Shown here one piece after another: positions 37,304-49,964 of a stretch of 64,000 nucleotides of DNA (positions within the stretch are counted from its first letter, which is position 1; each line of letters opens with the position of its first letter). The notes below the pieces were generated by a model that worked only from the letters and a program-made list of their open reading frames with translations, was not told the origin of the DNA and made no database searches. This DNA comes from Salvelinus alpinus (lineage: Eukaryota; Chordata; Actinopteri; Salmoniformes; Salmonidae). The position numbers were made by a program, and so were the translations under genes. The stretch lies in the NCBI RefSeq assembly GCF_045679555.1, contig NC_092087.1, positions 23,150,925-23,214,924 of the forward strand, in the 5' to 3' direction.

Positions 37304-38320
37304 CCTGTTGAGGACAGAGGGCGCTGTTTTCACTTTGGGGGAAAATCGTGCCCAATTTAAACGGCCTCGTACTCAATTCTTGCTCGTACAATATGCATAT
37401 TATTATTACTATTGGATAGAAAACACTCTCTAGTTTCTAAAACCGTTTGAATTATATCTGTGAGTAAAACAGAACTCATTTTGATGCAAACTTCCTGATC
37501 AGGAAGTGGAAAATCTGAAAACGATGCTCTGTTCTAGGGCCTGCCTATAAATGGTCTTGATACGTATAAGTATACATGCACGTCATACACCTTCCACTAG
37601 ATGTCAATAGGCAGTGAGAGAAGAAATGGAGTGTTTATCTTGGTCTGAGGTGGAATAAAAGCTCTTGACATGACGTGTCACCCATTTCCTGTTTTCTGGA
37701 AAGCGCGAGAAGGAGCCTGGGATTGCCTTCTGGAAAGCTGTCGTTATAGACCACTAATATCTCCGGCTTTGATTTTATTTGATAAATGTGACAATATCAT
37801 CGTAAAGTATGTTTTTTCAATATAGTTTTATTAGATTATTGACGTTAGGCGTGTTGCGTTGTGTGCCTTTGTTCAGGAAGGAGAGCTTCGCGCTACTTTG
37901 CTAGCTTTCTGTGCTAATTGACTGGAGAAGAGGACGTTCTAAAACCAAACAACGATTGTTCACGACAAAGGACCCCTTGTACAACATTCTGATGGAAGAT
38001 CGTCAAAAGTAGGACCCATTTTATGATGCTATTTCATATATCTGTCGAACATGTTGTACTAGTAGTTTGCGCCCAGATTTTGGGCACTCTCTCGTTATAA
38101 CATAAGCTGGATGTCGTAATGAAGTTATTTTTAGAATTCTAACACGGCGATTGCATTAAGAACTAGTGTATCTATCATTTCCTATACAACATGTATTTTT
38201 TAGTCATGTTTATGAATAGTTATTTGGTCAGAATAGGTGAGTTTTAGAAAAATATCCGCACATTCTGGGAAAAAGATGCTACGTTAGCACAATGTATAAC
38301 CACTGATTTCAGCTCTAAAT
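37304..38320 (+). mobile_element. TTAA-flanked (piggyBac-like) element, partial copy A
   Basis: It starts after TTAA (37300-37303) with CCTGTTGAGGACAGAGGGCG and stops abruptly at CAGCTCTAAAT, where Tc1 sequence resumes. It is the inverted equivalent of 39603-40627 over about 1 kb. No transposase ORF. Confidence 0.8.
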
Positions 38321-38796
38321 AAACCTGTACATAAGAAAAATATTGCAAAACATGCATCCTGTTTGCAACAATACTACAAAACATATGGCAAAGCAATTAA
38401 CTTTTTGTCCTGAAGACAGTGTTATGTTTGGGGAAAATCCAATACAACACATTACTGAGTACCACTCTCCATATTTTCAAGCATAGTGGTGGCTGCATCA
38501 TGTTATGGGTATGCTTCTAATCATTAAGGACTGGGGAGTTTTTCAGGATAAAACATTTATGGAATGCTAAATCCTAGAAAACCTGGTTCAGACTTCTTTC
38601 CACCAGACACTGGGCAATGAATTCAGCAGGACAATAACCTAAAACACCACCTATACTGGAGTTTCTTACCAATAAGACAGTGAATGTTCCTGAGTGGCTG
38701 AATTAGAGTTTGACTTAAATCTACTTGGAAATGTATTGTAAGACCTGAAAATTGTTATCTAGTAATGATCAACCACAGAGCTTGAATACTTTTTAA
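38321..38796 (+). pseudogene. Tc1-like transposase middle fragment
   Basis: Translation gives pieces such as KHSGGCIMLWVCF and TWFRLLSTRHWAMNSAGQ with multiple stops. AAAACATGCATCCTGTTTGC and the following text are typical of the salmonid Tc1 family whose ends are at 37013 and 41151. It stops at TTAA (38793-38796), the target site of the inserted element. Confidence 0.7.
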
Positions 38797-38797
38797 A

Positions 38798-40627
38798 CCT
38801 GTCTGGCTCCGGGGTTCCGCTAGCGGAACTCCTCCCACATTCCACTGAAAAGGCAGAGCGCGAAATTCAAAAAATATTTTAGAGAAATATTTAACTTTCA
38901 CACATTAACAAGTCCAATACAGCAAATGAAAGATACACATCTTGTGAATCCAGCCAACATGTCAGATTTTTTAATGTTTTACAGCGAAAACACCACGTAT
39001 ATTTATGTTAGCCCCCCACCAAATACAAAAAAGGACAGACATTTTTCACAGCACAGGTAGCATGCACAAAACCAACATAACTAACCAAGATCCAACCAAA
39101 CTAACCAAGAAACAACTTCATCAGATGACAGTCCTATAACATGTTACACAATAAATCTATGTTTTGTTCGAAAAATGTGCATATTTGAGGTATAAATCAG
39201 TTTTACATTGCAGCTACCATCACAGCTACCGTCAAAAATAGCACCGAAGCAGCCAGAGTAATTATAGAGACCAACGTGAAATACCTAAATACTCGTCATA
39301 AAACATTTCTGAAAAATGCATCGTGTACAGCAAATGAAAGACAAGCATCTTGTGAATCCAGCCAATATTTCAGATTTTTTAAGTGTTTTACAGCGAAAAC
39401 ACAATATAGCATTATATTAGCTTACTACAATAGCCTACCACACTACCGCATTCATTCATCAAGGCACGTTAGCGATAGCAATAGGCACGTTAGCGATAGC
39501 GAATAAACCAGCAAAAGATATTAATTTTCACTAACCTTCATCAGATGACAGTCCTATAACATCAGGTTATACATACACTTATGTTTTGTTTGAAAATGTG
39601 CATATTTAGAGCTGAAATCAGTGGTTATACATTGTGCTAACGTAGCATCTTTTTCCCAGAACGTCCGGATATTTTTCTGACTCTCACATATTCTGACCAA
39701 ATAACTATTTATAAACATGACAAAAAAATACATGTTGTATAGGAAATGATAGATACACTAGTTCTTAATGCAATCGCAGTGTTAGAATTCTAAAGATAAC
39801 TTCATTACGACATAAGGCTTACGTTATGGCGAGACAGTGCCCAAAACCTGGGCGCAAAACTAATAGTACACAGTTCGACAGATATATGAAATAGCATCAT
39901 AAAATGGGTCCTACTTTTGATGAGCTTCCATCAGAATGTTGTACAAGAGGTCCTTTGTCAAGAACAATCGTTGTTTGGATTTAGAACGTCCTTTTTCCCT
40001 CTTGAATTAGCAAGCACACTAGCCAAGTGGCGCGAAGCTCTCCATCGTCAACAAACACAGACAACGCAACACGCCTAACGTCCCGAAAGAATTTCAATAA
40101 TCTAATAAAACTATATTGAAAAAACATACTTTACGATGATATTGTCACATGTATCAAATAAAATCAAAGCCGGAGATAGTAGTCGCCTATAACGACAGCT
40201 TTTCAGAAGGCAATTCCAGGTCCATCCTCGCACTTTCCAGAAAACAGGAAATGGGTGACACGTCATTCCAAGAGGATGTATTCCACCTCAGACCAAGATA
40301 ATCACTCCATTTCTTCTCTCACTGCCTCTTGACATCTAGGGGAAGGTGTATGACGTGCATGTATACTAATACGTATCATGCCCATTTATAGGCAGGCCCT
40401 AGAACAGAGCATCGTTTTCAGACTTTCCACTTCCTGGTCAGGAAGTTTGTGCCAAATGAGTTCTGTTTTACTCACAGATATAATTCAAACGGTTTTAGAA
40501 ACTAGAGAGTGTTTTCTATCCAATAGTAACAATAATATGCATATTGTACTAGCAAGAATTGAGTACGAGGCCGTTTAAATTGGGCACGATTTTCCCCCAA
40601 AGTGAAAACAGCGCCCTCTGTCCTCAA
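38798..40627 (-). mobile_element. TTAA-flanked (piggyBac-like) element, full-length copy B, inverted
   Basis: The left end CCTGTCTGGCTCCGGGGTTC follows TTAA(A), and the right end GCGCCCTCTGTCCTCAA is the complement of copy A's start. It is about 1.83 kb and non-coding. The short shared end CCTGT and the TTAA target suggest a piggyBac-derived non-autonomous element. The right TTAA was lost at the junction with Tc1 sequence (ATCTAATAAATAAC). Confidence 0.78.
38920..39640. repeat. Direct duplication of about 300 bp inside copy B
   Basis: Two blocks share AGCAAATGAAAGA, ATCTTGTGAATCCAGCC, TTACAGCGAAAACAC, then TTCATCAGATGACAGTCC and ATGTGCATATTT. They lie at about 38925-39215 and 39325-39640. 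A shorter GGCACGTTAGCGATAGC duplication is at 39461-39500. Confidence 0.8.
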
Positions 40628-41211
40628 ATCTAATAAATAACTTCACCATACTCAAAGGGATATGCAGTCTGCTTTTTTTACCCATCTACCAATAGGTGTC
40701 CTTCTTTGCGAGGTATTGGAAAACCTCCCTGGTCTTTGTGATTGAATCTGTGTTTGAAATTCACTGCTCGACTGAGGGAACTTACAGATAAGTTTATGTG
40801 TGGGGTGCAGGGATGAGGTAGTCATATAAAAAAGAATGTTATACACTATTATCTCACACAGAGTGAGTCCATCTAACTTTTTATGAGACTTGTTAAGCAA
40901 ATTATTACTCCTGAACTTGTTTAGGCTTGCCATAACAAAGGGATTGAATACTCACTGACTCAAGATATTTCAACTTTCCATTTTTAAATTAATTTGGAAA
41001 AATTTAGAAAAACATAATTCCACTTTGACATTATGGGGTATTGTGTGTAGGTCAGTGATAAAAACATATATTTCATCAATTTTAAATTCATGTTGTAACA
41101 CAGCAAAATGTGGAAAAAATAAAGGGGTGTGAATTCTTTCTGAAGCCACGGTAGGTTTCAATTTTGCTAGGGCATTGTGGACAGGGATGGCAGATAGGCG
41201 TAACCATCTGT

Positions 41212-41870
41212 ATTTGTATTTATTATGGATCCCCATTAGCTGCTGCCAATGCAGGGGACTGTAAAGAGACCTCTGGTGGCATGTCTTGTGGGGTATGCAT
41301 GGGTGTCTGAGTTGTGTGCCAGTAGTTCAAACATTCAACATACCTCTCAATACCTCTCACAAATACAAGCAGTGATGAAGTCAATCTCTCCTCCACTTTG
41401 AGCCAGGAGAGATGGACATGCATAGTATTAATGTTAGCTCTCTGTGTACATCCAAGGGCCAGTCGTGCTGCCCTGTTCTGAATCAATTGCCATTTATCTA
41501 AGTTGCAGAATAGCGCTTTATTATGGACAGACTCCACCCCATCCTAGCTACTGTTGTATCAGTATGTTTTGACCATGACAGTTACTCCAAGCAGTTTAGT
41601 CTCCTCAACGTGCTCAATTACCACATTATTCATTACAATATTTATTTGAGGTTTAGGGTTTAGTGAATGATTTGTCCCAAATACAATGCTTTTCGTTTTT
41701 TAAATATTTTGTACTAACTTATTCCTTGCCAACCCTTCTGAAAATAACTGCAACTCTTCCTTAAGTGTTCCAGTCATTTCAGTCGCTGTAGTAGCTGACG
41801 TGTATAGTGTTGAGTTATCCGCATACATAGACACACTGGCTTTACTCAAAGTAAAATCCATTCATATGAA
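41212..41870 (-). pseudogene. LINE reverse transcriptase 3' fragment (YADN type), antisense
   Basis: The minus strand gives KASVSMYADNSTLYTSATTA (about 41850), NKLVQNI*KTKSIVFGTNHS, a worn LLGVTVMVK region, then a 104-codon frame 41537-41223 with IQNRAARLALGCTQRANINT and WLKVEERLTSSLLVFVRGI. These are the end of the palm plus thumb and connection regions of a non-LTR reverse transcriptase. The catalytic YADD is YADN and stops occur. The 3' end near 41212 shows TATTTGTATTTA repeats. Confidence 0.75.
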
Positions 41871-42025
41871 TATGTTTCCACTTCACGCTAACACAATACA
41901 TTCTTAATGATAACAAAATGACTGAAAAAACTAAATGTTATAACGCAAAGGTATTGTAGCCATATAAATATAATGAATAGAACAGGCTTGGAACATCTAA
42001 CCCTGTTAAGGTGTAAGGTTAAAGT

Positions 42026-42072
42026 TAGGTTAGGTTAGGTTAGGGTTATGGTTAGGGTTAGGGTTTAGGGAC
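42026..42072 (+). repeat. Short interstitial telomere-like repeat
   Basis: A run of TTAGG and TTAGGG units with TTATGG and TTTAGGG variants, about eight units. It is far too short and degenerate to be a chromosome end. Confidence 0.8.
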
Positions 42073-42266
42073 GTCCCAAGGGTCCTAGATAGCACTGAAC
42101 GTTAACTGATGTGGCTCATGCAATGGAATGCATTTTTTGTAATATCAATTGATTTCAATCAACACAACACAGCACATATTGATGGGTACACTTCCTGCTT
42201 TTACTTCCTGCTTAGCTCCTATGGGTACACTCACAATGGCCGCCAGTCCACCCGTTATACCAACAT

Positions 42267-42626
42267 TATCACGCCCTGACCTTAGTTCCTTTTTTATGTC
42301 TCTATTTTGGTTTGGTCAGGGCATGAGTTGGGGTGGGCATTCTATGTTTTGTTCTATGTTTTGTATTTCTAGGTGTTTGGCCTGGTGTGGTTCTCAATCA
42401 GAGGCAGCTGTCTATCGTTGTCTCTGATTGAGAACCATACTTAGGTAACCTCATCCCACCTGTGTTTTGTGGGTTGTTGTTTCCTGTTGTGTGTCTGCAC
42501 CAGCCAGAACTGTTTCGGTCGTTATTCTTTGTTATTTTAGTTATTTCAGTGTTCATTTAATAAATATGGACACGTACCACGCTGCACCTTGGTCCTCTTC
42601 TCCTTCTCCCGGCAACAATCGTTACA
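42267..42626 (+). mobile_element. Solo LTR (TGTCACG family), copy 4
   Basis: It runs from TATCACGCCCTGACC (first G changed) to AACAATCGTTACA and is flanked by an exact AACAT duplication (42262-42266 and 42627-42631). The internal hairpin arms are perfect over 16 bp (42388-42403 and 42422-42437). Confidence 0.9.
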
Positions 42627-42631
42627 AACAT

Positions 42632-44299
42632 GGACTTGAATGGTGACGCCCATTCTATTTCTATGGTTGTAGTATTCTCTCATTCTGCTGAGCGGTCTGC
42701 AATGTCTTATCAGATGGCAGTAGAAGATAATCATTGTCAAAACTTTACATATACATGTGAAGGTGTGACTGTTAGAATGTCTTTCATCTCAAGCTACTGT
42801 ACCAGGTACTCTCAGTAAATCTGTACACATGTTGTGGCCCTTCTTACAGCCACAAAGAGCAGTTATCACAGGAAGGATGCTCCTTTCATGCTCTAACTCT
42901 AACCCCTGTAATCCGCCGACCTTTTCACACCACTGAATCTTTCCCAGCTACTTTTCAGACTAGGCCCTCCACAGTCATCTCCCACAATGAGCTCCCTTTG
43001 GACTAATTACTGAACGAGCCAGTCAGACAAAAGGAAGAGCAGAGTAAGAGCCTGGAGGAGATCTATCCTTTCACAGGCCTCCGTCATTACAGGGACATCG
43101 ATCTTGCTGGGTTAGAATGCCAAAGCACACAGTAGGGGTGCACATGTGCAAATGTAGTTTACGGTACATGGGCTGGATTGGAAGTGTTAGGAGACAGACA
43201 GTAACTCACGTTACAGTTTATGTGGTAGCCAGGCCCACAGTACAGTAATGAGATGATGGCACGGAAAGCTATTTTCCCTTCTAAATACATCAGTACAACC
43301 TGAGACACCTTATATTATTTCCCTCAGAGGGTAGATTATAAGCAGAACCACCAGAGCCTGATCACATATCAGAACCAGTCCCTCTGGACCAGCCCCTCTG
43401 AAGCCTCGGGAACTGTGTGAGAAGAGGGGGAACTTTTCATTCAGTGTTTTACATGAGTTGTATTCTTTTCCCACCCACTCCTAACAGAAGACAAGCTTGC
43501 TAATTTCAACCAATGTGAGGCATGTAGCCGACAAAGAACAAATGCATAGAGTAAACATCAGTGCATTAAAACCACTTAACGCTCATTCTCATCCACTCAT
43601 CTAGCAAGCGGTTCTACGTTATCTTATTATTTAGACTATTCCAGGGTCAGCGTGGAACTTTGGAGGGAAAGTGCATTCCAACATTCTAACACGTTTCATC
43701 TGTTTTCCGTGCCTCCACTAATAGCAGAGATGCTCTTTGTTCGGTAATTGTATACTTTGCATCTCTGCCGTGCATCATTAACGCTCTCATTGTCACACAT
43801 ACATCCTTTCAGTGACTCTACTCTCCCCAGACCAAAGCACATAAGTCACAGGGTCACTGCTTGGGGGAGGGGACTTGTTAACGATACAGCCTTTTAATTA
43901 GATAAAGTAACTTCTCCCAAATTCTGTGGAACACTGCCTCCCAGGGCCTACCGCGGTCTCAGCTCCATCATCTCTTTATGGCTAACGTGAGACATATTTT
44001 TCAGCAGTCTGATAACTCATATGAGATATGAAATTACTCATGTTGTTTCCCTTTTTCTACACAACAGTTGTTGAAATCATGAGAAATTTAGTGTATATGT
44101 ATGCTCATGTACAAAATGAAGGATGTGAATCTGTTATTTTCCCAAATAGGGGGGGGGCATGCAAACATGCAACACACGCAAAAACATACATGAATGCACG
44201 CACTCACACTAACTCACACAAACAAACAAATGCACACGATGGGTGTGCCCCATCAGATTTGACCTGTATAAAACAATGAGAAATGTAATAAAATATATA
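42632..44299. other. Gene-free stretch
   Basis: No gene or transposon recognised. A purine run and loose CA-rich sequence lie near 44150-44240. Confidence 0.5.
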
Positions 44300-44301
44300 C
44301 A

Positions 44302-45580
44302 CTACCGGTCAAAAGTCTTTATTTTGACTATTTTCTACATTGTAGAATAATAGTGACGACATAAACTATGAAATAACACACATGGAATCATGTAGTAACG
44401 AAAAGACTGTTCAACAAATCTAAATCTATTTTATATTTGAGATTATTCAAATAGCCACTCCTTGCCTTGATGACAGCTTTGCACACTCTAGGCATTCTCT
44501 CAACCAGCTTCACCTGGAATGGTGTTCCAACAGTCTTGAATGAGTTCTCACATATGCTGGGCACTTGTTGGCTGCTTTTCCTTCACTCTGTGGACTCATC
44601 CCCAAACATCTCAATTTGGTTGAGGTCAGGGGATTGTGGATGCCAGGTCATCTGATGCAGCACTCCATCACACTCCTTGGTAAAATAGCCCTTACACAGC
44701 CTGGAGGTGTGTTTGATCATTGTCCAGTTGAAAAACAAATGATAGTTCCACTAAGCCCAAACCAGATGGATGGTGTATTGCTGCAGAATGCTGTGTTAGC
44801 CATGCTGGTTAAGTATACCTTGAATTCTAAATAAATCACAGACAGTGTCACAAACAAAGCACCCCCACACCATAACACCTCTTCCTCCATGATTCACAAA
44901 GACACGGCGGAGTCCAAATCTCAATTTGGACTCCAGACCAAAGGACAAATTTCCACCGTTCTAATGTCCATTGCTCGTGTTTCTTGGCCCAAGCAAGTCT
45001 CTCCTTCTTATTGGTGTCCTTTAGCAGTGGTTTCTTTGCAGCAATTCAACCATGAAGGCCTGATTCTCGCAGTCTCCTCTGAACAGTTGATGTTGAGATG
45101 TGTCTGTTACTTGAACTCTGTGAAGCATTTATTTGGGCTGCAACTTCTGAGGGTGGTAACTCTAATGAAATTATCCTCTAAAGCAGAAGTAACTCTGGGT
45201 CTTCCATTCCTGTGGCGGTCCTCATGACAGCCAGTTTCAGCATAGTGCTTGATGGTTTTTGCAACTGCACTTGAAGAAACTTTCAAAGTTTTTGACATTT
45301 TCCGTAGTGACTGACTGTCAATTCTCATTGCTTATTTGAGCTGTTCTTGCCACAATATGGACTTGGTATTTTAACAAATAGGGCTATCTTCTGTATACCC
45401 CCTACCTTGTCACAACACAACTGATTGGCTCAAACACATTAAGAAGAATATAAATTCCACAAATTAACTTTTAAGAAGGCAGACCTGTTAATTGAAATGC
45501 ATTCCAGGTTACTACCTCATAAATCTGGTTGAGAGAATGCCAAGAGTGTGCAAATCTGTCATCAAGGCAAAGGGTGGCTA
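44302..45580 (-). mobile_element. Tc1-like transposon, antisense, one end missing
   Basis: The left end after TA is CACTACCGGTCAAAAGTC. The element body continues to CAAGGCAAAGGGTGGCTA near 45580, where it stops without its second inverted end. Fragments of the same family occur inside the 2363-3253 element. Confidence 0.85.
44470..45328 (-). pseudogene. Tc1-like transposase, antisense, decayed
   Basis: The N-terminal helix-turn-helix region survives at 45328-45107: SLRKMSKTLKVSSSAVAKTI, then [20 protein letters not shown], the paired-like domain and GRPR motif of Tc1 transposases. The catalytic part toward 44470 is recognisable at DNA level but has stops and deletions, including loss of about 60 bp near 44895. 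The product cannot be functional. Confidence 0.8.
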
Positions 45581-45899
45581 ATAACTAGCTTCCAATAAGT
45601 AATTTCAGTAATTTCAGGCTATCAAGTTAGAGTAGCTACCCTTACCCCCTACTGTTATCCTAACCACAACTATCTTAGCTGGCATAACTGCTGGCAAGGT
45701 GGGTAGACTTTGGAAAAGCAAGCAATAACTAAATATACTGAATAAGACTCACATGCCCTTCAGTCTTTTACCCAGATTTTAGCAAAGATGCTGACAAGCA
45801 TATTTAGTTTCTTTCAAACCACCAGTCAGGAGAATACAGACAGCTCAAGAGGTATTCTTAGATATGCAGTAAAATATACATATATATGTATATATACTG
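45581..45899. other. Gene-free stretch
   Basis: It contains an AT-rich near-palindrome ATACATATATATGTATATAT at 45875-45897. Otherwise featureless. Confidence 0.5.
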
Positions 45900-47052
45900 A
45901 CCAAACACAATGACACATACGTTTTGAGGGAGCGCGCAATTGGCATGCTGACTACAGGAATGTACACCAGAGCTGTTGTTCATTTCTCTACCATAAGCCA
46001 CCTCCAACATTTTTTTTACAGAATTTGTCATTATGTCCAATCGGCCTCAGAACCGCAGACCACGTGTAACCACAGGCTTCTCCACCTGCAAGATCGTCTG
46101 AGACCAGCCACCCCGACAGCTGATGAAACTGTGGGTTTGCACAACCAAATAATCTTTGCACTAACTGTCAGAAACTGTGTCAGGGAAGCTCATCTGTGTG
46201 CTCGTCGTTCTCACCAGGGTCTTGACCTGACTGCAGTTCGGCATTGTAACCGACATCAGTGGGCAAATGCTCACCTTCGATGGCCCCTGGAACGCTGGAG
46301 AAGTGTGCTCTTCACGGATGAATCCCGGTTTCAACTGCACCGGGCAGATTCCAAAAGTTGTGTACTGTGTTGTGTGGGCGAGCGGTTTGCTGATTTCAAC
46401 ATTGTTAACAGAGAGCCTCATGGTGGCGGTGGGGTTATGGTATGGGCAGGCTAAAGCTACGGACAACGAAAACAGTTGCATTTTATCGATGGCAATTTGA
46501 ATGCACAGAGATATCGTGACGAGATCCTGAGGCCCATTGTCGTGCCATTAATCCGCCGCCATCACCTCATGTTTCAGCACAAATCCATTTAGCAAGGATC
46601 GGTCCACCATTCCTGGAAGCTGAAAATATCCCAGTTCTTCCATGGCCAGCATACTCACCAGACATTGATGTTTGGGATGCTCTGAATCAAAGTGTACGAC
46701 AGCGTGTTCCAGTTCCTGCTAATATCCAGCAACTTCGGACACAGCCATTGAAGAGGAGTGGGACAACATTCCACAATCAACAGCCTGATCAACTCTATGC
46801 GAAGGAGATGTGTCGCACTGCATGAGGCAAATGGTGGTAACACGAGATACTGACTGGTTTTCTGATCCACACCCCTACCTTTTTTTTAAGGTATGTGTGA
46901 CCAACAGATGCATATCTGTATTCCCAGTCATGTGAAATCCATAGATTAGGGCCTCATTTATTTATTTCTATTGACTGATTCCCTTATATGAACTGTAATT
47001 GAGTAAAATCTTTGAAATTGTTGCATGTTGTGTTTACATTTTTCTACAGTGT
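45900..47052 (+). mobile_element. Tc1-like transposon, 5'-truncated, sense
   Basis: It begins inside the 5' part (CACAATGACACATACGTTTT) and runs to the right terminal region GCATGTTGTGTTTACATTTT ending at TACAGTGTA near 47052. The matching left inverted end is absent. Confidence 0.8.
45924..46880 (+). pseudogene. Tc1-like transposase, frameshifted
   Basis: A 176-codon frame at 45924-46454 includes DRLRPATPTADETVGLHNQI and RWPLERWRSVLFTDESRFQL, which holds the first catalytic Asp (about 46310). It ends GGGGVMVWAG at a stop. Downstream parts (about 46490-46860: DGNLNAQRYRDEILRPIV-like, then DALNQSVRQRVPVPAN-like sequence) are in other frames with deletions. The second Asp region is missing or unreadable. 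Confidence 0.82.
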
Positions 47053-47242
47053 ATGAACATATATATTTACATTGAATTAAGCATAATGTTTACTGCTCTA
47101 GATTGCAGGAAAAGGCTGTTTCAGGTGTTTGAAAAATTAGAAATTCTCAAATTTACAGAACTGGGGCCTAGCCCCCCTCTGAAACACCTCCCTGCCATAC
47201 TCACACACTTGTACCACCTCAGATTTTGGGTTCATGAAGCCC

Positions 47243-47379
<137 letters not shown>

Positions 47380-49554
47380 GACATACTTGAATGCACACAT
47401 CTAGGCTATGCGCTGAGGCACACAACGTAACACATTTCCTCCATGGAACTTCACAAGATTGACTGCACAATGCTGCCACCACCCTTGTCTATTGACTCTG
47501 GCAAATACAGTATGGCGCACATATGACCCGTGATGGTGCTGGAAAGGCCCATTTTTGCTTGTTTATAATCAATCTCTTGTACATTTTCTGTTGGACTTAA
47601 TTGATATATTTTCCCCTGGACAGGCAATTCTGTGAACTCCATATGGTAGCATTTTCACAGTACTGTTCACAGGTCCCAATGAATCCCAATCTATTGATCA
47701 CACTGCTGCGCTGGGAAACCAAATATGGGGCAGCTGCCATGTCAGCACTCTGCCTGCAACTACAGAGAGGGAGCAAGATGCAGGGAAACAAAGGAAACAA
47801 AGGAAAGAAGATTCAAAATAAGAAAAATCTTGAGCATATATTCTGTATTATTGTTATATTAGCAGCACTTTCATTTTAAGTACGAGATTTTAGGCGTAAG
47901 GTTTTGTTTGGAATTAAAGCTTTTATGTTCATTTATGGATGTTATTAATTGATAAATGCTTATAAAGCAATGGCCTGTGTAATATGTTTGTGAGTCACTA
48001 GTCAGTAACATGCAGGTGTATACCGCTGATAACACTGTACTGATAATAAAGGCAATTGCAGGCTCACTTTATGGCATACACTTAAATGTCATTATACAAA
48101 TGTCATTATACAATTTCACAAACATACAGCAATAACTCATAGAGTAGATTAGGGAAATATTTCCACTGTGAGAAGCATCTTAACAGATATGTTATTTACT
48201 GTATGCCTCAGTATTGACAGAGCAATCACAAAACTGTCACAACATTAATGTCTGCAGAAATGAGATATAATGAGAACCTCCTTATAGACAGGAATGGACA
48301 ATTATACATATACACAATTGAACTCATCAAACTGGTTGCAGTTGTAATTCTCAGGTAATTTGATTGCTTATGTAATATTTTCAAAATTATATGATGTTAT
48401 ATTGTGGCAAATTTTTATACACAGAAATGCAATTTCCATACCAATTAAGACAATATAAACATTTGTCTTAATGTGAATGTAGCTACTTGATTATCATCAT
48501 ATTATGAATACCTTTCATTTGAAAATGGCTGATCTCAAGGTTCGAAATTTATGGAGTGAATAGATTGAAGTGTTGTGCGTAGTACAAGGTCTTTGATTAG
48601 TTTTGAAAAACATGAGGAGGCTTCAGGGTGACAATAATAAAGTGTGTTTGTGAATGTCTGATTGGTTGTTTGAATATTTGTGTGTTCGAGTGTGGGAGTG
48701 CATGCATAGTGCCCAAATAATTTTTCTGAATGAAAGTATTGTTTATTGTCATCTCTCTTTAATAGCAGATGAATGATGATGATTTATTAAGAAAACAACA
48801 TAAAACCGTGTAAGAGGATTTCCACCTTGAGATGTTATGTTTCATTAGCATTTTAGAAATGCATTGTAACTAATGTATCATAACTATGTATCATAACTTG
48901 TAATGAATCCTGAATACACTCATTAGATGGAGAGATTCTCCAATTCTGTATTCATTCAGGGTTCCTTTTTGATGAAGATAGAATTTGGCAACCCACATAC
49001 TCATGAAGATCGGCACTCTCCAGATTATCACTGAGGTCCACGAAGATTAGGAGAAGACGTATAAACAGTTGTTCCATGTGAAGGAGCTTGGGGGACCTCT
49101 ATGTTTTATTAGAGGACACTTGGCATCAGTGATTCAACCAACATCAGTGCTCCAGTGGGACAACTACAGTAGTCTGCAGGCAGACAGGGGTGTGGTGGTA
49201 GCTGAACATAGTTGGACAGAGTCCAATCCTATCTAAGAATTGCATTTGCATGATCTGATTTGTGATTATATTAGTGCATGTCGAGAACAATTAGGTAAAA
49301 TAATCATTTTTGTATCGATCCTGGACATGTGAAAGGGCTGAGTATAAATGTTGGAATGAACGATGACTAATTGATTATGAGTCAAAGGCAGTTGCCTCTA
49401 AGATATATTTTGAACATAGACTAGTTTACTCGTACATGCAACAAGGTTCCACAAAAAATGGCCAGTAAAATCTGCACCACTAAAACGTCAAAGTGCTTTT
49501 GTAGTATTTCTAATAAGGGAGTGTTTAGCTCCCTAAACATTTGAACATTTCAGA

Positions 49555-49657
49555 GAGATGAAAATCCCCAAAACCACCAGCTAAAATGCCATCAATTTGG
49601 AGATTTAACCTCTAAACTGATGGCAGATTAGCTGGTAGTTATGGGGGTTTTCATCTC
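49555..49657. repeat. Long hairpin, 48-bp arms and 7-nt loop
   Basis: GAGATGAAAATCCCCAAAAC onward to TTTGGAG at 49602 pairs with CTCTAAACTGATGGC onward to TTTTCATCTC at 49657. About 41 of 48 positions match and some mismatches would be G-U pairs in RNA. It may be a small fold-back MITE or a transcribed hairpin; neither is shown. Confidence 0.7.
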
Positions 49658-49941
49658 TTGGCTTATTGGTTTGTTTTTAAACATTCTATGGTGATGTACA
49701 ATATATTTACCTCAGTTTTTCCTTTACCCTTTACTATTGTATTACAATAAATATTCCCCAAAACAATCAGCAGAATCGGTTCCTTTTCTGCTCAGTGGTG
49801 ATTTCAGCTTTGCATGCAAGTCAACAGACAAGACCTTTCCCTGGTCAGGCCAGGCAGAGGAAAATCAACTGACTTGCAGTGTCCTGTCAATTCAACAGAG
49901 GCACATGTCAAAAGTGAAAGGTCTGTGTCAGGGCCAAGCAA

Positions 49942-49964
49942 CCCCCCCCCCCCCCCCCCCCCCC
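49942..49964. repeat. Poly-C run, 23 bp
   Basis: A homopolymer of 23 C followed by ACACACAC. Its length may vary between assemblies. Confidence 0.95.

Larger units (their letters stand above)
37013..41151 (-). mobile_element. Tc1-like transposon rearranged around inverted TTAA elements
   Basis: The left end CAGTGCCTTCAAAAAGTATT and right end AAGAATTCACACCCC (inverted, ending GAAGCCACGG) are flanked by TA at 37011-37012 and 41152-41153. The outer parts (37013-37303 and 40628-41151) are in antisense order for the transposon. The middle part 38321-38796 reads in sense, so it is inverted. Two inverted copies of a TTAA-flanked element separate the parts. Confidence 0.85.

Noticed and set aside
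42026..42072. Possible chromosome end
   Set aside because: Too short and degenerate, with ordinary sequence on both sides.
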